DNA of 64,000 nt. Source: Pseudo-nitzschia pungens (Eukaryota; Bacillariophyta; Bacillariophyceae; Bacillariales; Bacillariaceae). Numbering within the stretch: the first letter of the stretch is position 1; the number at the start of each line of letters is the position of its first letter. The translations under genes were made by a program, and so were the position numbers. The notes beneath the pieces are model-generated. The model saw only the letters and a list, made by a program, of their open reading frames with translations, made no database searches and had not been told where the DNA came from. The stretch covers positions 806,001 through 870,000 of the forward strand of contig CM074763.1 in the NCBI GenBank assembly GCA_037355855.1. Reading direction: 5' to 3'. Below, piece by piece: positions 12,001 to 21,818 of this stretch.

Positions 12001-13155
12001 CACTCTGAGTTCCAAGGCCGGGGGCGTGGGACTGAATGTCACCGGTACGTAACGCAATCGAGCAACGAAGCAGTGAAATGGGTCACGGACACTTCCCGAT
12101 CTTCGAGAGTGGATTGCGCATGCACCGAGCTCCGGTGCTCCGCCATAGTTTTGTGGTTGCTCACGTTTCTCGTTCTCTGTCGTTCTCTCCGTCCGGCTCA
12201 AGGTGCGAATCGGCTCGTCATGGTAGACCCCGACTGGTACGTTTTCCCGTTCCTTTTGGCGACGCTTCGTTTCCTGCTGTTTGGCATCTCAATTTTCTTT
12301 TCATCATCTTCTGCAGGAACCCAGCTACGGACATTCAGGCCATGGCGAGAATCTACCGAGAAGGGCAGAAAAAGCCGTGTTTCATTTATCGCTGTTTTAC
12401 GACGGGTACGAATCGCATCGAACTTGCAAACCAACCAATTCAATACGCGATGGATCAAGACTGCCCGTTTAGGAACTTTCAAAAATGCAGGTCAAATTCT
12501 CACTGTAGTGCTTCGCTTTCGTTTTTTCGTTCCCAGGAACCATCGAAGAAGTAATTTTGCAAAAGCAAATCCAAAAAGAATCGATTGCGACTACAACGAT
12601 GGACGCTGCTCGCAAAGCGAGGGACAAAGGAAACGGCCTCAACGCCGAGGAACTGCGCGATTGCTTCACCCTTAAGGATGAGAGATGCAAGTGCGATACC
12701 CGAAACAAACTAGGAACCTGGCCCGACTATAGTGAGTAAACTACTCGATCCTTGGATAATCTCGTCATTTTTTTTTCGTTGTCGACGATAACGTTCGATG
12801 TTCTAATCCCTGGAATTGGGTTGGACCGCGTCTTCTTTTTCAGACGGAAAAGAGAGTTTGATCGCTCGAGACTGCGCCGATGCGGCGTTGCTCGCACTCG
12901 CAGAGAGGAGCGAACGGACCGATTCGCTGCTTTCGTTCGTGCACATGGTCGGGGATGACGAGGAAGACTCTTGCCGAGAATCTGCTTTCGACAGGAGAAG
13001 ATGATGCCGCGGGAAGGAAAAATTTCGATCCTTCTAGCGACACCGACTTCGATATGGACGAGAATGACGACGACAGTAGTGACGAGGATGCGCACGGTCG
13101 CCAAAACCCAGGCAGTGGGACCGAAAGCAGTGACGAGGAATACGAATTCGAATGA
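9007..13155 (+). CDS. RAD54B-like SNF2 DNA translocase with DUF2439-like domain
   Basis: Predicted ATP-dependent DNA translocase for recombinational repair. Exons: 9007-10558, 10703-10773, 10961-12044, 12203-12236, 12317-12405, 12537-12731 and 12844-13004, about 1,061 residues if it ends at 13004. The N-terminus has a DUF2439-like segment ([37 protein letters not shown]) as in RAD54B/Rdh54 relatives, interrupted by a His8 tract, followed by low-complexity stretches (GSG, ND, an AKATT repeat, poly-D). Helicase motifs follow: [89 protein letters not shown]. The 144-nt first intron is in frame and stop-free. After [10 protein letters not shown] the frame stops at 13004, but an acidic tail ending DEEYEFE is open one frame over to 13155, suggesting an indel near 12955-12966. 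Confidence 0.85.
10186..10275 (+). repeat. 15-bp coding minisatellite (AKATT)n
   Basis: Five to six near-identical 15-bp units (GCGAAAGCAACGACN) inside exon 1 of the RAD54-like gene encode repeats of Ala-Lys-Ala-Thr-Thr in the linker between the DUF2439-like and SNF2 parts. A GAC-rich poly-Asp tract lies at about 10468-10506 in the same exon. Confidence 0.85.
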
Positions 13156-13346
13156 GAAACACGGTCTTATTTTTCTTGTTCCCATAAGTAGCCAGATATC
13201 AACGCTAGGGGGAAATCCGCCCACAAAGAGTTCTACCGTCTACAACAACAATAGTCGATAGAAGAAACACAATCTATCGAATTCATCGCAATCTACAAAT
13301 TCGATCGTTTGGTTCCCAACAGCGGTGTGCTTTGGGCGTTGCGGCG

Positions 13347-15191
13347 TTAGTCTTTCCGTTCCTTCTTTCGCGACTCTTTTTCCATGGCTTTTTTTCGCAG
13401 CTCCGCCACTTTCTTTTCCCAATCCGGGACGGGGCTGAGCTTGACGTCGGCGGGCCACGAAATGGGTGGAATCTGATCGGGTCGGTCGACCGGGAGAATG
13501 GTGTACACATTCGGATCGATGGCCCGTGCCACCTTGCGAACGTACAGGGCACCGGACATTCGAATGTTGTTCAGGTCGTACGTGCTAAAAATCGTCGCAA
13601 ACACAAAGAGTCCGATGGAGCGAGCAAGGTTTTGCAGTGGGTGAGTGGCGCAATTCATTTGATTGGTTCGTTCCGGGAGCCAAACTCGGGACCGCAAAAA
13701 CAAGAATACGCACCCCAGAAAGTACGGTCCCCAGGGTCTCGGAGACCCGATTCCGGTCGAAGCGGGAACCTCGTAGCGTTGCTCCGTCGGATAGTATCCC
13801 CTGGACGTCGGAACGTGCTCGTCCATTCGTTCGTACCGAATCGCGTACATGGAAACGTCCGGATCGTCCAGAAAGACGTCGTCCTCCCGGAGCTTGGGCA
13901 GCGTTTTTGGAAAATAGCGCATCAGCATGGACGTGAAAAAGGTTTCGTCCGCCATGAGTTTTTCGGTCCGGATCAACCAGTCGCGGAATCGGCTCGGCAG
14001 GCTGTCCGGTCGGGCGAGCTGCTCCACAAAAAATCCGCAGACGTCCGGCGTCAGCGACACCCACTGGCTCCCGAAAAAGATCTCGACGCTCGCGTCGCGG
14101 TGCACGACCCCGTCGTCGTCCGCGTATTCCAGGTGCTTCGGGGGATCGTGGGAGTAGTGCTTCCGCTTGTGCCACTTCTCGGGAAACTCGCCGATGGCGG
14201 TGGGCACCAGCCCCGTCTCGCAGGCGACCGAGGTGACGAAATTGATGCCCCTCAGCGGGCCGCCAAACAGCTCGGCGATCCGGTCCGCCGAATACACCGG
14301 GAGCGTGTCCCCGCTGAGGTTGCAAAAGACGTCCCATTTTCCCGCGTATTCCGTGACGGCCTTGGTCATGCTCCAGAGGGTCGGCAGATTCATCGACCAG
14401 GATCCCCACCGGCAGTCGTGGACCGACGCGACTTCCACGGTGGCACCGCAGGGGCAGGCCTCGATCTCCTTCCGCAGCGGCGAGCCGAGGTAGGGCTCGA
14501 GGCCGAACTTGGTGTCGATGTGGATCAGGACGGTGTTGCGCGCGTCCCGGATGGCCCGAAAGAGGTAAAGGGCGTCGGAAAGAGTGCGTTCGTTGTGGAT
14601 GCTGACCAGATAAAAGACGCGTGCCAGGCAGGGAGTTTCGCTGTTTGCATCGCCCCCGGTGCAGACGGTCAGGGATTTGGCGTCCTCCCCCGCGCCGTTC
14701 GAAACGTCTTCGGAAAACAAGGACGGCGATTTCCAGTTCGATTTCGAGGCGTGGCAGGTGCAAGAGTGATTGGAGTACAGCGAATGCTCGCCCGACGAAG
14801 GCCCCGCAAGGAATTTTGCGTCTTCGGGGAGGCCCGTTGGTCCCGGGTTGTGTTGTTCTTTGGATTGATCCTCGGACCGCCGCGGTCTTTCGCTCTCGTG
14901 GATTGCGGGAGACTCCTCTCCCTCGGACGCGAGAAGGATCTTCCGGCTCTCGGCCGAATCTTCCGTCGCGAGAGAGCCGGTTTCACTCCGAGTGGCGTTT
15001 TTGGAAAGTTGCTCCGCGACCGCATCGGCTTTGCCCCTGCCGCTTGTTTCGGCCAGAATCGGAGTCCCGAGCACGAGCCACAGCCACAGCCACAGCCAGA
15101 CCAATGACAACCAAACCGCTCGTCCCCGGTGGAGACAACTCCGGCGAGGACTTGGGTCAAAGTTGCGGATGCCACTACCTCTGCCAGTCAT
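13347..15191 (-). CDS. GT14 (core-2/xylosyltransferase-like) glycosyltransferase
   Basis: Type II Golgi membrane glycosyltransferase. The start is the ATG at 15191; the frame is open to 15218 but only with TTG. An N-terminal anchor (VWLSLVWLWLWLWLVLG) is followed by a Ser/Glu-rich stem. The catalytic region matches GT14/branching-enzyme sequence: RVFYLVSIHNERTLSDALYL, TVLIHIDTKFGLEPYLG, VHDCRWGSWSMNLPTLW, WDVFCNLSGDTLPVYS, VEIFFGSQWVSLTPDVCGFF. The frame is open throughout, but 13585-13713 (129 nt, GTGCGT to TTTTAG) looks like an in-frame, stop-free intron. Removing it joins WGPYFLG to TYDLNNIRMSGALYVRK and takes out an odd hydrophobic insert. It is convergent with the RAD54-like gene (gap about 190 bp). 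The acceptor substrate cannot be told; xylan, glycosaminoglycan-like or O-glycan roles are possible. Confidence 0.8.
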   Translation of the reverse strand: MTGRGSGIRNFDPSPRRSCLHRGRAVWLSLVWLWLWLWLVLGTPILAETSGRGKADAVAEQLSKNATRSETGSLATEDSAESRKILLASEGEESPAIHESERPRRSEDQSKEQHNPGPTGLPEDAKFLAGPSSGEHSLYSNHSCTCHASKSNWKSPSLFSEDVSNGAGEDAKSLTVCTGGDANSETPCLARVFYLVSIHNERTLSDALYLFRAIRDARNTVLIHIDTKFGLEPYLGSPLRKEIEACPCGATVEVASVHDCRWGSWSMNLPTLWSMTKAVTEYAGKWDVFCNLSGDTLPVYSADRIAELFGGPLRGINFVTSVACETGLVPTAIGEFPEKWHKRKHYSHDPPKHLEYADDDGVVHRDASVEIFFGSQWVSLTPDVCGFFVEQLARPDSLPSRFRDWLIRTEKLMADETFFTSMLMRYFPKTLPKLREDDVFLDDPDVSMYAIRYERMDEHVPTSRGYYPTEQRYEVPASTGIGSPRPWGPYFLGCVFLFLRSRVWLPERTNQMNCATHPLQNLARSIGLFVFATIFSTYDLNNIRMSGALYVRKVARAIDPNVYTILPVDRPDQIPPISWPADVKLSPVPDWEKKVAELRKKAMEKESRKKERKD

Positions 15192-15963
15192 GGTCCAAAT
15201 CAGGGGAACTTGGCGCAACGAAAATAATCGTTGTGAACAACAATGAATCGGTTGCTGTCGCTGTCGCTGTTGCTGTTGCTATCTCTCTCTATCTATCTAT
15301 CTCTCTCTCTCTCTCTCTTCGGTTAGTGCTTGAGAACTTACAAACAATGTGCAATCGCTCTGTCGGACAGAATACTACGGCAATGTTTTCATTGCGATCA
15401 TCATTTCGTGCCGGTTGTGTCCTGCTTCAAAAGATGGGGGACGCAGGACGGGGGACGGAGGCGCTAGCAGAACTCATACCTCATCCTGTACGTGTAATCT
15501 TACCCTGGAAGATTGGAAGATACCGTAAATACCTTCGGAAGCTAGGAGTGGTGGAACGTCGAGGCGCGCTCAATTTTCGGTTGACGAAGCAGGAGTGGAG
15601 GGGGTTGTGAGAAACGAGTCAATCATCCTCGCGTTTTTCCAAAAATCCGAACTGACGCAACCCCCACAAACACGAGGATCGATGATGAATGATCATCCGA
15701 TCTTTTTTGGGAAAGTTTCGGGACGATGACGCCAATCGAGTAACAACGGCACGCCACGGCACAGAATGCAATTGTGTCACAACATTTCGGGGCCGCGGCA
15801 ACAGATTGGGAAACACAGTTGGAAACGGCACTGCATCGACAGTCAAACAAGGCGAAACAGCATCCACTCATTGCATTCAATGCACGGTACCATGAAGAGC
15901 GTTCCTTCTCTGCGACGAAAGCGGCATAAGAACGACACAAGGTCGACCGCGATCTCTCGGGCG
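15192..15963. other. Divergent intergenic region with CT microsatellite
   Basis: Holds the promoters of the GT14 gene and the MFS gene. A GCTGTC/GTTGCT run passes into TATC and CT repeats at about 15249-15320. A GTAATCTTAC motif lies near 15495. No coding signal was found. Confidence 0.6.
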
Positions 15964-17672
15964 ATGAAATTCGTTTCGGTTCTGTCGATAATTGTATTGC
16001 GGGTCGACTTGGGAACATCGTTTTCTCTCCCGCCTTTGACGAGATCGGCACCGACGAGGGTTGGAGTAACGCCACCGTTGGAAATCAACATCGGGACCGA
16101 TCGGAATGTCGTCGCTGGGAGCTTCTCCCACCATCGATCGTTGCTATCGAAAATGGCCAATTCCGACGCGACCGAAACAACGGAAGACGGCTCCAAGATA
16201 CAAAACTGGTTTTTCGGATTGGTGGTGCCGCTCCAGCTGGTCTACGCGTCCAACCAACTCACCAGGTCGTCGATCTATTACATGGTCGATTTCTCCACCG
16301 ATCCGGCCACGGGGGCCGCCGCCGCCGATCCCTTTCGCGCCATGAACGTCGCCATTGGATTCTCGGAGGCCCAGTACGGACTCCTGGCCTCCCTGGCGTT
16401 CACGGCCCTCTTTGCCGTCGCCTCGCTCGGGGCGGGAGCGGCGGCCGACAAGTACGATCGCAAGGCGCTGACGGTGGGATCTTCGGTGGGCTGGTCCGTC
16501 GCGATCCTGGGCACAGGCGCTCTCCACCACCTACACCGAGGTCCTCTCCTGGAGGATCGTCATGGGGCTCTTTTGCGCCTTTTCGACGCCCACGGCCTAC
16601 ACGCTCATCTCCGAAAAGGTGCCCGGGGACAGATTGTCCCTGGCGACGAGCATCTACGGGACCGGGGTGGCCTTTGGCGGGGCGCTGGCGTCCCTCGCGA
16701 TCCTGCTGGACGATCGGATCGGTTGGTCCCAGACCCTGATGGCGATCGGGGGCGTCGGACTGGTCTGTGCGGTTCTGGCGGCGCTGGTGGTGCCGAGCGA
16801 CGATTCCAAAAAGCCCTCCGCTGCCGAGAGCGCGACCACCATTGACGCCACCAACAATCCGGACCGGAACGACAACGACAACGACAACGACAACGAGCCC
16901 TCCTATTCCTTCGCCGAGGGCGTGTCCGAGGCGCTGTCCACCACCCGTGCCAAGTGGATCTACGGGGGCAGCTTCTTGCGCTTTTGCTCCGGTCTGTGCA
17001 TCGGGGTGTGGTCGGCCCCGTTTTTCCGGGAGGCCTTTCCGGACAATGCCAGCGACTACGCGGTGGCCCAGGCCTTTATCACCGCTGTGGCCAGTTCCGT
17101 CAGCGGACTGGCGGGGGGAGCCGCCGCGGACTACCTGTCGTCGAGCCTGAGAAACAACGACAACAATAACAATGACAATGGCGACAACGAAACGGACAAG
17201 GACGTCACGGGAATCCGGCTGTGGATTCCGGTGGTCGGGTCGCTCCTGGCGGCGCCGACGTGGTACCTCGCGCTCCACTCCACGGATTCCTTCGAGACGG
17301 CCATGGTGTGGCTGACGCTCGAATACCTGGTGGCGGAGTGCTGGTTCGGGCCCACCATTAGCACCCTGCTGTCGACTGTGCCGTCCAAGGTGGGAGGGAC
17401 CGCGCAGGGAATGTTCACCCTGACGGGTGCCATTGCCAACCTGTCGCCGACCTTTCTGGGATATCTGTACGGGACAGGCTCAGACGCAGGCGCAGGCCCC
17501 GTCGACGGCGGCGTCCGTGGAAAGCGTCGGGGCGTCGGCCTCGGCGTCGGAACTGCTGCCGGCATTGCTCACAACGGCGGTTTGTTTCGGATACGTTTCT
17601 TCGGCGTTCTGTTTTGCCATGGGGGCTCGGTCGCGGGCACCGGTGGCAGCGATCAAGTCGAAATCCAGCTAG
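15964..17672 (+). CDS. Major facilitator superfamily transporter, two frameshifts
   Basis: Membrane transporter of the MFS with unknown substrate, similar to spinster-like members. The ATG at 15964 begins a signal-like stretch (MKFVSVLSIIVLRVDLGTSF), hinting at plastid or secretory routing; ATG 15892 is an alternative. The first frame carries WFFGLVVPLQLVYASNQLTR, AQYGLLASLAFTALFAVASL and the loop GAGAAADKYDRKAL (MFS motif A-like). It then loses sense at about 16507-16518. The next frame continues with ALSTTYTEVLSWRIVMGLFC and AYTLISEKVPGDRLSLATSI through the central Asn/Asp-rich loop to FTLTGAIANLSPTFLGYLYG. A second change near 17465-17475 restores the last helix, LLPALLTTAVCFGYVSSAFC, and the stop at 17672. 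No intron fits either site. Both breaks lie in GC-rich sequence. Confidence 0.7.
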
Positions 17673-17758
17673 AACAGCAGCACACACTGTGCGGCCGCTT
17701 CGATGAGTTTGTTGCGACCCGCGCAGTCTACAAACACAAAAGTAGAGGGGCAGCACAG

Positions 17759-18151
17759 GTACTCGGGAATTAGGAACAGAACGGTCTCTCGTTGATAGTT
17801 GTTCGAACTGGAAGCAGAGTCGCACACCAAAACGCATATTCAAGAATAAATATCCGAAACGCTGGAAGAAAGCGATAAAGAAATCGAAATTCAAATTCAA
17901 ATAATATTATATTATGGATACCGTATTTATTATGTGCAAAAGCGAGGCCCTATTTTAGCACGTACTTGGAAATTAGGAACAGAAGGGTCTCTCGTTGATA
18001 GTTGTTCGAGCTCGAAGCACAGTCGCACGCCAGAAAGCATATTCAAGAATGCGTATCCGAACGCTGGAAGAAAGCGATAAAGAAATTGAAATTATAATTA
18101 TTATATTATGGATACTGTAGTTATTATGTGCAAGAGCGAGGCCCTATTTTT
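17759..18151. repeat. ~200-bp tandem duplication between convergent genes
   Basis: A segment beginning with a GTACTCGGGAATTAGGAACA-type sequence at 17759 is repeated from about 17962 with roughly 90% identity. Shared landmarks are GTCTCTCGTTGATAGTTGTT, CGCTGGAAGAAAGCGATAAA, ATTATATTATGGATAC and GCGAGGCCCTATTTT. Copy 2 abuts the stop codon of the SAICAR synthetase gene, so the duplicated unit is effectively its 3' flank. The pair occupies most of the gap between the MFS and purine genes, and no other element is visible there. Confidence 0.85.
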
Positions 18152-19738
18152 GGAATTCTCGAATGGCAGCCGCAATGCCTGCCTCGCCGTCTATCGAAAA
18201 GTCGAAGTGGTTCCAGGTGATCATCTCGAACAGCGTTATGTACCGACGCGACAATTCGAGCACCAACTCGCGCGGTGGCTCGGGCAGGACCTCTTCCTTG
18301 TAGGGATCGCACCGCTCCCGGAACCACAGCCGGAGGAATTCCTTGTCGATGTTGTCGGGTTCCATGCCCTTCGCGATACGCTCCTCGTACGAACTCGCCA
18401 ACCAATACCGCGACGAGTCGGGGGTGTGGACCTCGTCGATCAGCAGGATCTCGCCCGTTTCGAGGTCGCGTCCGAATTCGTACTTGGTGTCGACGAGGAT
18501 CAATCCGTGCTCGTTCGCGATCGCTTGTCCCCGTGCGAACACCTTTAGGGCGGCCGAAGCGCACACGTCCCAGTCCTCCTTTGTCATCCACTTCTCGGCA
18601 ATGATTTCTTCCGCCGAAATGGGACGATCGTGCTCTTCCTCCTTCGTGGTCGGGGTCAGGAGGTTTTTTTCAAGCTTTTGGTTCTTGACCATGCCATCGG
18701 GGAGGTCGTGTCCGCAATACTTGCGGACTCCGTTGCAATAATTCTTCCAGATGGATGTATCCGTCGACCCGGTCATGTATGATCTGCGTACGGCATGGAT
18801 GACGAGGGATCGAATCAATCAGAATGCACATGGCATAATATAATATAATATATATGATATACAGTAACATGCCCAGGAAATCGAATACGCATGAGAAGAA
18901 AACTTAGGTCGAGAAAGCGTGGATTGCCGGGAAAAGTCCTACTCTCGAAATCCAACGAAAACCCACTCTCGAATCTACAGACTTACCGAACAACGAACTC
19001 GATCGGGAACGGCTGGCATTTCCTCGCGATCGTCACGTACGGATGGGGCACGGCCACGATGTGGTTGTTGATGATGTCCCTGGTCTGTTCGAACCAGAAG
19101 GCGCTCGTCAGGTTCAGGACGGCCCCCTTGAACGGAACGAGCGCCAGCTGGCGATCGAATCCCGATTGGCGATCCGTCGTGACCAAGGCAATCGTCGTGT
19201 CGTCGACGTCGATGCGGTCCCGGACCTTTCCGCGCTTGGATTCCAGCCCGAGGTTGTCTCCCGTGATCTGGGAATTCGCATCGTAGACGGCCGACATGGC
19301 GCCGTGGTACTTTGGGGATTTGGTTTGGAACTGGGCGTCGTCGACCAGCTTGGCCTGGCGTCTCTCGGCCGCGGCCCGGCGGACCCTGGAAGCGACGGCC
19401 TCGCATCCCAGGGCGCACCACTTGGCCACCGTCCAGGCAATGGCGGTCGGTTCCCGTTCGGCTGGGACCTCCAACACGGGGCAGGGCGATTCTTCCCGCA
19501 GGAGCTTGCAGGACGCCGAAGACGACGACGACGACGAGCCAGAATCGTAGTAGAACACCCAGACCACGTTTGCTTCGGATTCGACGGCTTTGAGCAGGCG
19601 GTCGATGGGCGATTCGGAGGAACGGATGGTCACGTCCGAGACACCGTACTTTGCGGCGAGCGCTTTCGCCACCGCGTCGGCGGAAGCGAAGAGTTCTTCC
19701 GTCGGAACAGCGATGAAAACCTTGCAAGCTGGCGACAT
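18144..19738 (-). CDS. SAICAR synthetase (PurC) with degenerate PurE-like N-terminus
   Basis: De novo purine synthesis: ligates aspartate to CAIR. Two exons, 19738-18987 and 18783-18144, with an intron of 203 bp (GTAAGT to GCAG); the ATG at 19738 starts MSPACKVFIAV. The C-terminal two thirds is clear SAICAR synthetase: GLESKRGKVRDRIDVDD, VTTDRQSGFDRQLALVPFKG, VVRSYMTGSTDTSIW, DLPDGMVKNQKLEKNLLTPT, LILVDTKYEFGRD, LLIDEVHTPDSSRYW. The first ~150 residues resemble a worn AIR carboxylase (PurE) fold: CKVFIAV at the first strand, CPVLEVPAE, WCALGCEAVASRVRRAAAER. They lack the Gly-Ser-x-Ser-Asp and SAH(R/K) residues needed for catalysis. Animal PAICS has the same two activities in the opposite order. 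No transit peptide is obvious, so a cytosolic location is likely. Confidence 0.85.
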
Positions 19739-20629
19739 GGTGGTATTGTTTTCTATGGATGATTGCGTCAAAAAGACAGAAACAATGTTTTTCCTACCAA
19801 TTTCAAATCGCACGTCCGTTGTGAAAAAGAGTTCCCTTATCACTCGCTGTAACCTTACCCAGGTAATCTTACGTGTAGTCACTTGGTAATAGACTGATGG
19901 CAGATCAAGATCTCTGAGTGGGGAACTGATAAAAGATGATGTTTCGAAAGGAAAAACATCCGCGAAAATAATGGTAGGTGACAGGAAGAAGCGGACGGTT
20001 GACGGACCAGAACACAGGATACGGTACATCTCTTCATTCATTCATGCTTTGGCAGAAGAATTATGTGAAGTAAGATTCTTAAATACTTGTACGTAAATAC
20101 CGTACCGTAATTTGTTGTGAGAGTTCAAGAACGGTACTTTGATACCTTTACAACATCGATACCTTACTCAACAAGAAAAGAATGTTGTGCATCGTGCATC
20201 GCGGATTGCGGAGTGCGAACGGATCGGAAGTTCTTCATTCCCATTCCGATGTTCTCGTTCCTCTGAACATCATTTTTTCCATTACTGTACCGTACGTCAT
20301 CCATCTATCCCAGTTCCCCACTCTCACTCGGACACCATTGCAATCGCCGATGACTCTTTGATTGATTCATTGATTCGGCCCGCTGGAAGCTACACACACA
20401 CGGTATCAGGAGTCGGTCGACAATGCGAAGAACCACTCTGCGTGGCACGGAAAGGAAATGGTGGGGAGCAAAATTGCATGGCCTTTTGAATGACGATCAC
20501 GGAAGAAACAGAAATCAATCCTCGGATCGTTTGCTATATCGGTACTAGTAGATAGAAAAATCATCGCAACGCCTGCTTGCTCCGGGACATCGATCGCTTC
20601 GCCGATCCCGATACCGCCGCGCCGCAACC
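19739..20629. other. Divergent intergenic region
   Basis: Shared upstream region of the SAICAR synthetase gene and the gene at 20630. It contains GTAACCTTACCCAGGTAATC at about 19850 and ACCGTACCGTAAT near 20099. Short ORFs here have no protein-like composition. Confidence 0.6.
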
Positions 20630-21608
20630 ATGACGGATTCGTTTCTTCGATCGATGACGTTTTCGAGAGCCAGGGAATTTCTCTACGCTTGCGATTGCGA
20701 AGACTGCGAGGACATTCCCCTGTCCATCCGGAAATTCATCCACGATCGGAAACGCCAGCGCAGGGAAAGCGGTCCGATCAAGAGAACCCAGCAACGGACT
20801 CTCGTCAGCAAGCGTGGCCCCATAACGCTGCATTCGATCTACATGCCCAAGCACGCCGAACCGTTGATCGACTTTGGAAACAGCCATCGCGTGGTGTGGG
20901 TGAAACGACTCGTCAAGCAGCACCGCAGCAAGCAGGGCGAGGACGAGGGCGAGGGCGAGGGCACCCATGAAGAACGGTCGGGACAAAAAGGACAAAGCGT
21001 TCTGCAATGGATAGGGAAAGGAATCATCGGTTCGAGTCACGAAGAAAAGGGCAGGGTAAATCTTTGCGATTGGACCGAGGGAAGCGTCATCTTTATTCCT
21101 TCGACGGGCGGGAAGGCGGTTGGGTGGATTCATACCAACGACAAAAACGGTGCCACGGATGCGAACAGCAAGGACGAGGACGATAGCACACGCACCGCAA
21201 ACACGGAAACCGAACCGAAAGCAACCGACCAAAAAACGCATCCGAGCGACAACTTTGCCATCCTGTACGTGGCGAAAATCCCGTCGAGCGCCATCGCGAC
21301 GAAACCACGAGGAGAATCGGAATCGGAACAAAACAAACAACAACAACAACAATCGGGACTGGGTCGACGCTCTCATCGACTGCTGCCGAGACGGCCTCGA
21401 ATTCTGCGCCGAGGGAAAGGAGTCGGGCAACGGCAACGGCAACGACCCTCCGTATCACAGATTCGCAACGAGCGAACGAACGTCCGAGCTCGTGAAACAG
21501 GCAATCCGCGAGGTGGACGGGGACGGGGAATCCGGGGATGCCGCGGTCGAACCCGCATCGAAACGCGTTCGTTGGCAGCAGCCGGAAGCCGAGCCGGAAT
21601 CTCGATGA
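20630..21608 (+). CDS. Unknown protein, frameshifted in a CAA tract
   Basis: Family not recognised. The ATG at 20630 begins MTDSFLRSMTFSRAREFLY, followed by a Cys-containing stretch (ACDCEDCEDIPL) and HSIYMPKHAEPLIDFGN and HRVVWVKRLVKQH, which look like a folded domain. A GE-rich loop follows, then VNLCDWTEGSVIFIP and NFAILYVAKIPSSAI. The first frame turns into basic low-complexity sequence after a CAA run at about 21329-21352. The neighbouring frame after the run gives sensible sequence (RDWVDALIDCCRDGLEF, YHRFATSERTSELVKQAIRE) ending at 21608, so a one-base slip in the tract is likely. Frame-0 sequence after this stop (GMRVSFLREMRDLREH and RMLLYKPDAILLFKMRN, to 21818) also looks coding, so the true C-terminus may lie there after a further indel. 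Confidence 0.5.
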
Positions 21609-21818
21609 GAGCACCCCTGCCGCGTGCTTGCGTGCTACCGCGCGATGGATGTTCGAACCGGTTCGGAAAGCGGAGCGTCGAGCACCGGGATGCGGGTGTC
21701 GTTCTTGCGGGAGATGCGGGATTTGCGTGAACACCGATCGGGTTCGGAACGACGGATGTTGCTGTACAAACCAGACGCGATTCTTTTGTTCAAGATGAGG
21801 AACCAGTCATCACAATGA

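Noticed and set aside
13585..13713. A real hydrophobic insert in the GT14 enzyme
   Set aside because: It has clean GTGCGT and TTTTAG ends, and removing it restores family-like sequence (GPYFLG-TYDL); treated as an intron, possibly retained at times.
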